Positions 7,390 through 14,944 of a stretch of DNA of 64,000 nt are shown here, one piece after another. This stretch comes from Streptomyces diastatochromogenes (GTDB lineage Bacteria > Actinomycetota > Actinomycetes > Streptomycetales > Streptomycetaceae), in NCBI GenBank assembly GCA_026913215.1, contig JAPTYK010000001.1:6138001-6202000 (forward strand). The letters run 5' to 3'. The translations under genes and the position numbers were made by a program. The stretch's first letter is position 1, and the number at the start of each line of letters is the position of its first letter. Under the pieces are notes generated by a model. That model was given only the letters and a program-made list of their open reading frames with translations, was not told where the DNA came from and did no database searches.

Positions 7390-7898
7390 CACGCCTGCCG
7401 GCCGTACTGCTCGTAGTGGTCGCGCTCGTGGCCAGGGCAGAACTCCATGTCCTCGCCCTTCGGGAAGGTGCAGTACTCGGACCAGGGCAGCCCGTAGGCC
7501 GACTGGTATCCGCACTGACCCTCCGCGACCTGGGCATCGTCGTTGACGACCGGAGCCTTCACTGGCTCCGTCTCGCCACGCAGCAGGGACCGCCACGCCG
7601 CGGTGAGCGTCGGACCGTCCCCGTTACCGAGCGAGTAGAACCCGAGGAATACCGGGCCGTCGTTGTTGTCGAAGCGTTCGAGGTCCAGCTCGGCGAGCGC
7701 GTACTCGTAGCCCAAGCCGTCCAAGCCGACTTCGACGGCTTCCTTGTCGAAGACCTGGCCGAGGACGCAGAAGTACCCGTGGTCGATGTCGAGCAGATCG
7801 AGGTTGATCCGCTCACGCCAACCCTCGGGCCCGCGCAGGTTCAGGAACTCGAACCCGTTGGACGCGCGCTGCTCCACGGACAGACTTGCAACACCCAT
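7389..7898 (-). CDS. Hypothetical phage protein with C-terminal Cys/His cluster
   Basis: 169-aa protein of unknown function. It is acidic and globular-looking, with a C-terminal cluster CGYQSAYGLPWSEYCTFPKGEDMEFCPGHERDH that could bind zinc (three Cys, two His). Preceded by GAGAGGAGAGAGTC and by the first copy of the repeated structured leader (7920-7990). Confidence 0.6.
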   Translation of the reverse strand: MGVASLSVEQRASNGFEFLNLRGPEGWRERINLDLLDIDHGYFCVLGQVFDKEAVEVGLDGLGYEYALAELDLERFDNNDGPVFLGFYSLGNGDGPTLTAAWRSLLRGETEPVKAPVVNDDAQVAEGQCGYQSAYGLPWSEYCTFPKGEDMEFCPGHERDHYEQYGRQA

Positions 7899-7919
7899 GA
7901 CTCTCTCCTCTCGAAAGCT

Positions 7920-7990
7920 GACTTCAGCGGGCTGCCTTCATCAGGCCGCGGGCACCACCCACGACGACCCCCTTCCAGGGGTTTCGGCGT
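7920..7990 (-). promoter_or_regulatory. Structured 5'-UTR element, copy A
   Basis: Minus-strand order: CCGAAAC, a hairpin CCCCT-GGAA-GGGGG with a GNRA tetraloop, GTCGT, a hairpin GGG-TGGT-GCCC, then GGCCTGATGAAGGCAGCC, then the ribosome binding site. Copies B and C keep the loops and replace stem bases in pairs. Confidence 0.65.
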
Positions 7991-7996
7991 TGTTGA

Positions 7997-8461
7997 TCAG
8001 TTCTTGTGCTTGAGGGGGGTGAGGGTGGACAGCAGCAGTTCCGCCGCCGCCTTTACCTCGTCGCCCGCGTCCCAGAACCTCTGGAAGTACTCGCCGAGGA
8101 TCTTCCGGTCCAGAGCCTCGGAGTCGGTCTCGTCTCCGGGCTCATCGCGGTACTGGTCTCGGACGTCCACCCACTCGCCGTCCACGGCCTCCCAGCCCTT
8201 GACCTTCGCCCGCAGTGCCGCCAGACGCTCCTCGGCCGTCTCGTCGAGGCCAAACAGAGGGCGGATGGTTACCAGCGGGTGTTCGTCGATGTGGCCAGAC
8301 AGACGGGAGGACGGGTCCTCCTCCGGACGCCACCGCTCGGTCAGCTCGTACTCGACGTCACGAGCCACCTCGGTCGCCAGGACCGTCGGATTGGCTGCGG
8401 CGTCCACGCACACGTCAACGAAGCCGGCGAAGTGCACCCGAACCTTCTTGGACTCGCTCAT
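7997..8461 (-). CDS. Hypothetical phage protein
   Basis: 154-aa acidic protein, unrecognised. The start region MSESKKVRVHFAGFVDVCVDAAANPTVLATEVARDVEYELTERW reads as a small beta-alpha-beta domain also seen in other phage orphan proteins with FxGxxxVxVDA-type starts. The C-terminal 50 residues are helical. Preceded by the strong ribosome binding site and by leader element copy B. Confidence 0.6.
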   Translation of the reverse strand: MSESKKVRVHFAGFVDVCVDAAANPTVLATEVARDVEYELTERWRPEEDPSSRLSGHIDEHPLVTIRPLFGLDETAEERLAALRAKVKGWEAVDGEWVDVRDQYRDEPGDETDSEALDRKILGEYFQRFWDAGDEVKAAAELLLSTLTPLKHKN

Positions 8462-8479
8462 AGCTCTCTCCTCTCAAAA

Positions 8480-8550
8480 CTGACGCGCTTGGCTGCCTTC
8501 GTCAGGCCACGGGCACCACCCTGTGACGACGCCTCCCGGCGTTTCGGCAT
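8480..8550 (-). promoter_or_regulatory. Structured 5'-UTR element, copy B
   Basis: Minus strand: CCGAAAC, hairpin ACGCC-GGGA-GGCGT, GTCGTCA, hairpin CAGGG-TGGT-GCCCGTG, then GGCCTGACGAAGGCAGCC, CGTCAGTTTTGAGAGG and the start codon. Same order and spacing as copies A and C. Confidence 0.7.
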
Positions 8551-8631
8551 TGGATTTGGGCAGGGGAGACCCGCCGGCATGAGGGCATAGCTCAGCCGGC
8601 GAATCCCGCCGCTGCGGTTCGGACCTCGAAG

Positions 8632-9342
8632 TCAGATCTGTGCAGCCTCGACCCGCAGGTCGCGCTTGCACTTGGGGCAGACGGGGTTGGCGACCAGGTC
8701 GTCGTACGACACCTCCGTGCCGTCCTCGATCTCCTCGCCGTTCTGGTCGATGCGCTTGACGCGCTGCTCGCCGGACGTGATGTCGAACACGACGTCCTCG
8801 CAGTCGAGGCAGTACGCCGTGGCCTTGTCGTCGTCCAGCAGGTAGGCGGAGTCGTGGCAGGACACGTGGAAGATGGTCGGACGCGAGAACGCCCGGTAGC
8901 CGTACTCCTGGTGCCACAGGGCGACGTACGTCTCGTCGTCGTACCGGAAGAACTGGCCCTTGACTCCGTTCGGCATGAACGATTCGTAGCGGTCCGTGTC
9001 GATGCCGGAGATGTAGGGGGACCCGAAGTACTTGTCCGTGATGGACTGCGCCCAGAGTTCCAACGACTCGCCGTCCGCAGCGGACGGGTCACTGTAGACC
9101 GGATACTCCTGGCGGTTGTCCATGATCCACTGGACGAACTTCTCGTCCATCTCCCGGTGGTAGTCCACGCGCTTGGCGTAGAACTTCACACCGTCGATGA
9201 CGATCGTGTCGCTGCCCCTGTTGAAGCGCGCGTCGACATGCGGCTCCATAGCCGGCGGGGACGTGAACAGCTCGGTCAACGCCTCCTCGGTGGAGTCATG
9301 CAGGAAGTCGGACGCGACCATTTCGAGGGTCTGCGTAGACAT
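8632..9342 (-). CDS. Hypothetical phage protein with C-terminal zinc-ribbon-like Cys pairs
   Basis: 236-aa protein of unknown function. The central part has WHQEYGYRAF and FHVSCHDSAYLLDDDKATAYCLDCEDVVFDI, and the end has NPVCPKCKRDLRVEAAQI. CxxC pairs in CLDC and CPKC suggest one zinc site. Leader copy C and a GAGAGGAGAGAGCT site precede its ATG. Confidence 0.62.
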   Translation of the reverse strand: MSTQTLEMVASDFLHDSTEEALTELFTSPPAMEPHVDARFNRGSDTIVIDGVKFYAKRVDYHREMDEKFVQWIMDNRQEYPVYSDPSAADGESLELWAQSITDKYFGSPYISGIDTDRYESFMPNGVKGQFFRYDDETYVALWHQEYGYRAFSRPTIFHVSCHDSAYLLDDDKATAYCLDCEDVVFDITSGEQRVKRIDQNGEEIEDGTEVSYDDLVANPVCPKCKRDLRVEAAQI

Positions 9343-9359
9343 AGCTCTCTCCTCTCAAA

Positions 9360-9434
9360 ACCGACTCAGCAAATGGCTGCCTTCGTCAGGCCCCAGGCAC
9401 CACCCTGGGACGACTCCTCACGGAGTTTCGGCAA
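9360..9434 (-). promoter_or_regulatory. Structured 5'-UTR element, copy C
   Basis: Minus strand: GCCGAAACTCC-GTGA-GGAGTCGTC, hairpin CCCAGG-GTGGT-GCCTGGG, GGCCTGACGAAGGCAGCC and the ribosome binding site. Both stems differ from copy B by compensating changes while the GNRA and UGGU loops stay. Confidence 0.7.
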
Positions 9435-9446
9435 TTAGGAATTGGA

Positions 9447-9939
9447 TCAGGCAGCGGTCGCCCAGCGGCGACGCATCTGGATCCAGGCACGCTGGATGAC
9501 GTGATGGATGTGCGCCTCTTCCTCCTCGGAGAAACCGTAGAGGTGAGCGGACGGCTCGATGCGCATCCCGTCGTGGTTCCAGCTCACGTACGAACCATCG
9601 ACGTGATAGAACCAGTCGGCACCCTCGTCGTAGGCGCAGTCCGCATCACGGATCGCGTCTATGGCGAGCTTGACCGGATTGTCTTCGGGCTCAGTTCCCC
9701 ACGAGCAATCCTGGACGTCGTACGTGAAGCGGGGTCCCGGGCCGAACGTGCCGTCCTCATGGATTACACGCCCGTAGTCACCGTCATGGATCATGTCCTC
9801 CGTGAAGTACGTCCTGTAGACCAGAACGAACTTGCACGGAGTGCCGTCCTTTGGTGTGCTCGGAACCACGTACACTACGCCGCCCGCAGTTCTCGCAGGA
9901 CTTACGCGCCGGAGCGCTCCGACGGTACGTGCTTTCCAT
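9447..9939 (-). CDS. Hypothetical phage protein with CxxC start, frame discontinuity
   Basis: ATG 9939 follows a strong GAGAGGAGAGAGCT site and gives MESTYRRSAPARKSCENCG, a zinc-ribbon-like start. Downstream of about 9870 the conserved-looking frame is another one (VVPSTPKDGTPCKFVLVYRTYF ... HIHHVIQRAWIQMRRRWATAA). Two missing bases, or one extra base, between about 9860 and 9890 would join them into a 164-aa protein. Function unknown. If no correction applies, the start of the long frame is not evident. Confidence 0.5.
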
Positions 9940-9955
9940 AGCTCTCTCCTCTCGA

Positions 9956-10010
9956 CACAGGGAACCACCCCTGCGACCCCGACCCATCGGGTCGGACGCT
10001 CTCGGCCTAA
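9956..10010 (-). promoter_or_regulatory. Structured 5'-UTR element, divergent copy D
   Basis: Minus strand: GCCGAGAG, hairpin CCGACCC-GAT-GGGTCGG, then hairpin CAGGG-GTGGTT-CCCTG directly before the ribosome binding site. It keeps the two-hairpin plan and the GUGGU loop but lacks the GGCCTGACGAAGGC segment. Confidence 0.5.
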
Positions 10011-10038
10011 CGCCTGTTTAGAGTCGCCGAGTCGACTA

Positions 10039-10353
10039 TCAACCCTGATCCATGAAGAGCACGCCGTAAGGCGTCTCGATGAATTCGGACATGCAGCCGT
10101 GATGGATATCGGACAGCACGTTGGACCAGTCCGTTTTCCCATCGTCTCCGACGTACTTCGGGTCCACAGGGAAGTTCCCGTGCCGCGCCGCATACATCAC
10201 CGCATCCACCTGGGTCTGACCGATACCGAGATAGCGGTCCACGTTTCCGAAGTACCACTGGAAATCGTCCTCCCAGTTGCACGGATACGTATTCACGGCT
10301 TCCTTGCCTGCCCACATCAGCGCGGAACGCTTGGACAGCACCACACCAGCCAT
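10039..10353 (-). CDS. Hypothetical phage protein, first gene of the leftward operon
   Basis: 104-aa protein (MAGVVLSKRSALMWAGKEAVNTYPCNWEDDFQWYFGNVDRYLGIGQTQVDAVMYAAR...), unrecognised. It is promoter-proximal, separated from the leftward promoter near 11,140 by a leader of about 765 nt. Preceded by GAGAGGAGAGAGCC. Confidence 0.6.
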   Translation of the reverse strand: MAGVVLSKRSALMWAGKEAVNTYPCNWEDDFQWYFGNVDRYLGIGQTQVDAVMYAARHGNFPVDPKYVGDDGKTDWSNVLSDIHHGCMSEFIETPYGVLFMDQG

Positions 10354-10369
10354 GGCTCTCTCCTCTCAT

Positions 10370-10446
10370 GTGCGACCAACGGATACCAAGCCGTTGGCTC
10401 TCGGCTACAGCAGGGGATTCGGCTAATGAGACCTAGTACCCTGCTG
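10370..10446 (-). promoter_or_regulatory. Structured leader segment E before the first leftward gene
   Basis: Minus strand: AGCAGGG ... CCCTGCT long-range stem, then GCCGAGAG as in copy D, then hairpin CCAACGG-CTTGGTAT-CCGTTGG before the ribosome binding site. It is a looser relative of copies A-D, with UGGU again in the loop. Confidence 0.45.
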
Positions 10447-10498
10447 CGCCGTAGTGCATGAGATTGTCCGTCGGTAAACGGACCAAACAGAGAGGGTA

Positions 10499-10710
10499 GG
10501 GGGCGCCTATTGCATAGGCGTGGTGTGGCCGGGACGCCCTCTCGGGCCCGGTACCCGTCGTCGCCTTGGTGAGCCGTTACCTCACCAACAAGCTGATAGG
10601 CCGCGCGCACCTCACTTGCGGGGGGCGGACAAGCCGACCGCTTACGCAGGGTTTTGGACTGCTGCTACACACGTGTTACTCCCACACACATTGACGCCAT
10701 AGGCGCCCCC
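10499..10710 (-). ncRNA. 16S-rRNA-like domain closed by a 12-bp stem in the leftward leader
   Basis: On the minus strand GGGGGCGCCTAT (from 10710) and ATAGGCGCCCCC (to 10499) can close a 212-nt domain, as processing stalks do around rRNA. Inside, GAGTAACACGTG (10681-10670) is followed by a block at 10604-10523 nearly identical to actinobacterial 16S rRNA around helices 11 and 12: GCGGCCTATCAGCTTGTTGG, then a GGTAACGGCTCACCAAGGCG stretch, GACGACGGGTA, GAGAGGGCG and GGCCACAC. The helix-12 stem is changed on both sides (CCGGG/CCCGG) so that pairing is kept. The rRNA sequence between GAGTAACACG and GCGGCC is shortened and replaced. Matching is from memory of 16S sequences. Confidence 0.75.
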
Positions 10711-10711
10711 A

Positions 10712-10741
10712 AATCGCCCCCGGATAAATCCGGGGGCGATT
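10712..10741 (-). terminator. Perfect hairpin in the leftward leader
   Basis: ATCGCCCCCGGAT / ATCCGGGGGCGAT with a short AT loop. It stands directly upstream of the rRNA-like domain in the direction of transcription, with no U-run. It could be a terminator that the boxA system overrides, or a processing site. Confidence 0.55.
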
Positions 10742-11001
10742 GAGAGAGTGACGCTACGGGTAACGGTGGCGGTACCTATGACCTATTCTTGCCACCACGT
10801 TTCCACCGACTATCTGTCCCCATGCTGTGAAAGCCACGGACGTCTAGCCACGCGCATTTGAGCCCCTCCTATAAGAGTTCGGCGACAGTAGGCAGACTTC
10901 ACCCCTGTTGCATGCGCGCCCTATCGGCACGTCGGCCGATAGTGGGGAGTCCTCACTCCCCGTGCAGAAACGTCGTTACCGTTCCCGTGCGTCTATATCC
11001 A

Positions 11002-11022
11002 CTGTTGAGTTCTCAAGGAACG
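11002..11022 (-). promoter_or_regulatory. rRNA-leader boxA-like antitermination sequence
   Basis: Minus-strand TTCCTTGAGAACTCAACAG closely matches the leader sequence upstream of 16S rRNA genes in Streptomyces, which contains the boxA site for Nus-factor antitermination. It lies about 100 nt downstream of the leftward promoter. Confidence 0.7.
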
Positions 11023-11124
11023 ATCGCTGCCTTTCTACCGACCCCGTAGGGCTTTCGTCCGGGCGATTCATCTGTCTTCCCTTTGAGGCTCCGTTTCCGG
11101 CGCCTCTCCGTTCCGACACAGAGA

Positions 11125-11153
11125 ACATTAGGGGTGCGTAGCGGTAAGCACAA
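11125..11153 (-). promoter_or_regulatory. Leftward sigma70-type promoter
   Basis: Minus-strand TTGTGC, 17-nt spacer, TAATGT. It would start transcription near 11,118 and drive the whole leftward operon through the rRNA-like leader. Confidence 0.6.
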
Positions 11154-11389
11154 CCCCACATCGCTTACCAGTCTGCGTGCGCGTGCTGCATAGCGCTCGG
11201 CATCCCACGCGACCTGCGGTAAATGACCGACTGTGACGAGAAACTACTTTCTGTTACGTTAGGTCGCCGGCGATTTCGCCGTCCTGTATGTGGCTCTATG
11301 TCCGTTTCTCGTGATGCTCGTCGGCACTCTCGGCACGGTTGTCAGCAGCTGCTAGGCGCACGGCGGCCCTGAAAATTCGGGGGTGCGTA

Positions 11390-11575
11390 GTGGTCGGCAT
11401 GCTCCCTACGGCATGCACCACCTAGGGCAGTAGGCACGGCTCACAGTGGCTCACGGTCGGCATGCCTACGGCGGCGCCGCTCACTACCTCACGGCGGCTC
11501 ACAGGGGCGCCTAGCGGCTCATGTCGGCACGCTGCCTAGCGGCGCCTGTAGCGGCTCACAGGGGCGCCTAGGGAG
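11390..11575. repeat. Cluster of short direct repeats (possible iterons)
   Basis: A perfect 21-bp repeat starting GCGGCTCACAGGGGC lies at 11494-11514 and 11551-11571. GGCTCAC or a close variant occurs at least six times between 11438 and 11557, and GGTCGGCATGC plus CTACGGC occurs twice (about 11392 and 11455). ATTCGGGGGTG also occurs twice (11375, 11576). Confidence 0.6.
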
Positions 11576-11888
11576 ATTCGGGGGTGAGGGGGAGTCTCGG
11601 CACTCTCCCCATGTCACGTACACACACAGTGAGTAGATAGCTACGTAGGGCCATGCTGCGCCGTGCGCACGCTCGGTAGCCAAGAAAGCTACTTTCGCTA
11701 CTTTCCGCTTATGTTGGCGCTGCGTAACTGCTGACATAGGTAAGCCTAAGCGGCTGACCCTGCATTGGTATAGTGCGCCGCCGTGACCGGCCTACGCCTC
11801 TCACCTGCGTGTATGCACGTTGAGTAACTCTCTGCGTATCTGATGGTCCGTTTGTCAGGGGGTGGCCCCACGAGCATGCAACCTGCCG

Positions 11889-11918
11889 TTGACAGTAGCC
11901 GTGCACGTTGCGTAAGTA
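11889..11918 (+). promoter_or_regulatory. Possible rightward promoter with repeated -35 block
   Basis: TTGACA, 18-nt spacer, TAAGTA. The first 16 nt, TTGACAGTAGCCGTGC, recur exactly at 12231-12246, where no good -10 follows, so the block may also be a protein-binding site. Confidence 0.45.
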
Positions 11919-12445
11919 TCGACTTTATGCAGAAAAAGGTGCCGCAAAAGGGTTGACGTGCGGCCTGGTGACACTTTCTCAGATGACCCGGCGACGTCCG
12001 TGCAGATGGGGGCGTACCCAAATGGGAATTTGGGAGTAACCCATAAGGGGCGATGACCGGCCTAGTAGACATGTGGGGTGAAACGGGCGCTTGCGCGCGC
12101 ATGGGAATGTATGCAAGTTCATGCATGGCTATTGGTTCGAACAGAAGGGTGAAATGGACACCCCACCCTTAAGTGGCCAAAGCGAGCGACTGACCCCTGA
12201 TCGCTCATATAGCCACTGGGTGGAGCATTTTTGACAGTAGCCGTGCGTGACTGGGGTGGGTTTCGTCATTCTGTAGACGCAGAGCCACGAAAGCTGTCGA
12301 GCAGGTCACGCTGAGCAGCTTTCCGGGGCGGTCGTTGGCAAGGCAAGCAAGCTTGACAAGTACGGAGCGTCATTGCGGCCTTGGTCACAGAACAAACGGT
12401 CGAAAAGGTCAATGCGTGCAGTCGGTGGGCGCTACGGTGCCGCAC

Positions 12446-12733
12446 ATGGAGATCCCGAGGTGGGCCGGCCGCGCGACGGCCGCAGTGGTCGTGGCCGGGG
12501 CGTTGATCATTCGGCGTGTGCTTCAGGAGGCTGCGGCGCGGTCGGACGGCGAGGATGGTGGTTCCCGTAAGCGGACGCTTTGGCACTGGCGCTGTGATTG
12601 CGGTGGTCGTTCTCGCGGCGGCGAGACCTCTGAGTTCCTTGCGCAGTGCCTCGCTGACAGGCATGTGTTGCGCAAGCCCGTGGGGCATCCGAAGCCGGAG
12701 GTCTACTCCACCGAAGAGGAAGCCGAGCGGTGA
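12446..12733 (+). CDS. Small membrane-anchored protein with CDCGG motif
   Basis: 95-aa protein. It starts MEIPRWAGRATAAVVVAGALIIRRVLQ, a single short N-terminal hydrophobic segment, followed by a soluble part with WHWRCDCGGRSRGGET. ATG 12446 is preferred over the upstream start because it follows a non-coding-like stretch. First gene of the rightward block. Function unknown. Confidence 0.5.
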   Translation: MEIPRWAGRATAAVVVAGALIIRRVLQEAAARSDGEDGGSRKRTLWHWRCDCGGRSRGGETSEFLAQCLADRHVLRKPVGHPKPEVYSTEEEAER

Positions 12734-12826
12734 CCTGCTGGCGCTGATGACGGTTCGGTCACGGTTGGCCTGGGTGAGTAAGTCGGGTTAAGGCGGAGCC
12801 GGCGCTCCTGGCCGTACGTTCCGCGC

Positions 12827-13255
12827 ATGAGCGATGAGTTGCAGATCGACCAGGACCGCGCGCTGGTCGACCTAGCGGCATCGAAGCTGCTGAAGACGGC
12901 GGCTGGTGCTGTGCAGGAAACGGACCGCACGCGCTACATGCAGTCGACGACGCGGGGGAGTAAGACCCTGGTGGTGGTCGACGACGTCGAGCGTCCGAGC
13001 TGTGTGATCGAGGTATTCGCACCGCGGTACGAGTTCGTCTTGGAGTACCTGGCGCTGTTTGCCTCGCCGAAGGTGGGCTGGGTGATCGGTACGTGGCTGG
13101 CGAGTGTGTCGACGGGCTGGGGGGAGGTGCCGCCTGGCGAGCGACATCACGCGCTGAGGGTGGCGGCGGAGCTGCTGAAGGTGGAGAAGCGGGATCTGGG
13201 CTTCGGCCGGCATCAGTGGGTGCCGATCCGGGCCGCCGCAGGCAAGGTGGCGTGA
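12827..13255 (+). CDS. Hypothetical protein
   Basis: 142-aa protein with good Streptomyces codon bias: MSDELQIDQDRALVDLAASKLLKTAAGAVQE ... VLEYLALFASPKVGWVIGTWLASV ... RHHALRVAAELLKVEKRDLGFGRHQWVPIRAA. Unrecognised. A 25-aa frame starting GTG 13252 (MSAWPSCWACGASG...) overlaps its stop but is too weak to list separately. Confidence 0.55.
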   Translation: MSDELQIDQDRALVDLAASKLLKTAAGAVQETDRTRYMQSTTRGSKTLVVVDDVERPSCVIEVFAPRYEFVLEYLALFASPKVGWVIGTWLASVSTGWGEVPPGERHHALRVAAELLKVEKRDLGFGRHQWVPIRAAAGKVA

Positions 13256-13755
13256 GTGCCTGGCCGTCATGCTGGGCGTGCGGTGCCTCGGGGGCCCGGT
13301 GGGACGTATCTGCGGTGCCAGCGATATGAGGGTTCGAAGAGGAGCGAGGCTCTCTACCCGCGTGTGGATTCGGTGAAATCGCAGGTTGGGGCAGCGTACC
13401 TACCGGTAGGTCGGCTTCTCCTGCGGGTATCGGAAGGTTGATGAGTCCTCAAACGCGTGACCCTCGTCACAGCAACCCTTGGGGGCCTCGATAGTCCCCG
13501 GCAATCACTGTGTGATGTGTGGATGGGTACTGTCGGTGGCATAAGCGCACTTCAGCGGGGTATTACTGACGGTTACACCCGGTCATGTGGCGGACGCTGA
13601 TCGCTTACGCGCTTGATCCACAACATGATCCACAAGATGGTCAACAAACTGCGCCCGGTGATAGATGTGGAGCCATCCGGTCCGGGGGTCACCTGCGGCG
13701 GGGCAGCATCGTTCGAACGTCTGGGCCGACGTTCGCGTCTTGGGGAGTGTGTGCC

Positions 13756-14007
13756 ATGACTGTGATGGCCGGGCCGGAGGGTGTGGGAGCGATCTCGGTC
13801 GTGGTGGCAGCCGGCTATGCCCGAAGGGGGTCGTTCTTGCATGACAAGGAGGGTGTTCCGTGCGAAGGCGCGATTCCGGACCTGTACGGCTTGGTGGCCG
13901 ACCAGGTGCTGGAAGAGGCTGTGGAGGCCGGTCGGCTGCGATGGTCGATCAACTTGGTCACGGGAGAGACGGTGCTGAGTGTTCGAGCCAAGGATTCGAA
14001 CGTCTGA
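13756..14007 (+). CDS. Hypothetical protein
   Basis: 83-aa protein (MTVMAGPEGVGAISVVVAAGYARRGSFLHDKEGVPCEGAIPDLYGLVADQVLEEAVEAGRLRWSINLVTGETVLSVRAKDSNV). It resembles a small alpha/beta fold; no family recognised. It ends just before the repeated CAAGTTG operator cluster. Confidence 0.5.
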   Translation: MTVMAGPEGVGAISVVVAAGYARRGSFLHDKEGVPCEGAIPDLYGLVADQVLEEAVEAGRLRWSINLVTGETVLSVRAKDSNV

Positions 14008-14018
14008 GTGGTTTGTGA

Positions 14019-14080
14019 CTCAAGTTGCTTAGGGTTGTGGCACAAGTAGGCGCACAAGTTGACTAACTCGTGGCTTATAG
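14019..14080. promoter_or_regulatory. CAAGTTG operator cluster 1
   Basis: CAAGTTG at 14021-14027 and 14055-14061, with CACAAGTAGG between them, next to a TATAGT box (about 14075). The same CAAGTTG/CAACTTG unit recurs before the integrase (15222-15252) and at 62666, which suggests one phage regulator. Confidence 0.55.
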
Positions 14081-14173
14081 TTGCGGACGTCGCTGAATGT
14101 TGTGAGGTCCGCCGGGAGCGGGTCAACTGAAGATTGCGCCGTCGGGCATAAGGCGGCACGGAAGGAGCGCGCC

Positions 14174-14821
14174 ATGGAGAGGCCAGCCGCGAAGCACTGC
14201 AACCGGGTGATCAAACACGATGAGACCGGTCGCGAGGTCGTCTGCGGAAAGGTGATCCCTGGCGCCCCGACGTACGTGATGATCAATGGATCGCGCGCGA
14301 TGAACCTGCTGCTTTGTCCGGAACACAAGACCGAGTGGTATGAGTTGAACGCCCCGTGGTTTTCGCGGGGAGAGGCCGCCAAGGTCGCGCTCTACAAGTT
14401 GTTCGAGGACCATCAGGGGAACCTGTTCACCACGTCCGAGATCCGCGACTACCTGCGTAGCGTGCTCCAGAACCGGGACGAGCTGCTGCGGGGGTCGAAG
14501 GAGCGCGAGCTGGTCGAGGCGCTTCAGGACAAGGGCAAGCTGAGCTTCGCTGCCGAGGACCTCTTCAAAGAGGTTCGCCGGCGCGAGGCCGCGCTTGAAG
14601 GTGCCGACTGGGAGGAGGTCACTCCTTCCAAGGTGCGTGACTACCTCAATGCCGCGTTCGACAGCAAGGACCCGCGGCTGACGCCGCAGGATATGCGTTT
14701 GATCGTGATGATGCCGGATGCGGGTATGCCGGCGCAGCCCCTCATGGAGCTGTACGCCCGACTGCGGCGTGAGGACCTGGGGCTGAACACCACCGAGGGA
14801 TCGGCTGGGGTAAGGCAGTGA
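14174..14821 (+). CDS. Hypothetical protein with N-terminal zinc-ribbon-like segment
   Basis: 215-aa protein starting at ATG 14174 behind GGAAGGAGCG. Residues 1-55 (HCNRVIKHDETGREVVCGKVIP ... LLLCPEHKTEW) carry four Cys/His positions in a zinc-ribbon-like spacing. The rest is helical and charged, with two similar modules: SEIRDYLRSVLQNRDELLRGSK and SKVRDYLNAAFDSKDPRLTPQDM. Sited directly downstream of the CAAGTTG cluster, it is a candidate phage regulator or early DNA-binding protein; no family was recognised. Confidence 0.55.
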   Translation: MERPAAKHCNRVIKHDETGREVVCGKVIPGAPTYVMINGSRAMNLLLCPEHKTEWYELNAPWFSRGEAAKVALYKLFEDHQGNLFTTSEIRDYLRSVLQNRDELLRGSKERELVEALQDKGKLSFAAEDLFKEVRRREAALEGADWEEVTPSKVRDYLNAAFDSKDPRLTPQDMRLIVMMPDAGMPAQPLMELYARLRREDLGLNTTEGSAGVRQ

Positions 14822-14874
14822 CCTTATTACGGTGCCGCGTACGCGGCCTTCCGAATCGGATGACAATCTAACTC

Positions 14875-14916
14875 AAGAGGGGCCAGGCGCTCGGGAGACC
14901 GAGGCCGGCCCCTCTT
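14875..14916 (+). terminator. Rho-independent-type hairpin
   Basis: AAGAGGGGCC ... GGCCCCTCTT followed by GCTG. It ends the 215-aa gene transcript. Confidence 0.75.
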
Positions 14917-14944
14917 GCTGTATCGCTGACAGGGAGATGTTCGG

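Larger units (their letters stand above)
11160..12330. other. Gene-free control region between divergent gene blocks
   Basis: No open frame here has Streptomyces codon bias. The region has short repeats (11390-11575), a possible rightward promoter at 11889, and AT-richer stretches near 11,630-11,720 and 11,930-12,060. A motif TACGTTAGG at about 11255 recurs at 62695 behind another putative early promoter. Position between divergent early blocks suggests an operator/origin region; this is inference. Confidence 0.45.

Noticed and set aside
10441..10454. CTGCTGCGCCGTAG as a further piece of 16S rRNA (the universal 340-357 site)
   Set aside because: Similarity is short and the surrounding 70 nt do not match rRNA, so it is not counted with the 10523-10681 homology.
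12231..12246. Second TTGACAGTAGCCGTGC as an independent promoter
   Set aside because: No acceptable -10 box at 16-19 nt; kept only as a repeated binding-site candidate.
11160..12330. Short minus-strand frames of 65-126 aa in the control region
   Set aside because: No ribosome binding sites, atypical codon use and overlap with repeats; treated as non-coding.
13252..13329. 25-aa frame MSAWPSCWACGASG after the 142-aa gene
   Set aside because: Only a GTGA overlap supports it; too short and without recognisable relatives.
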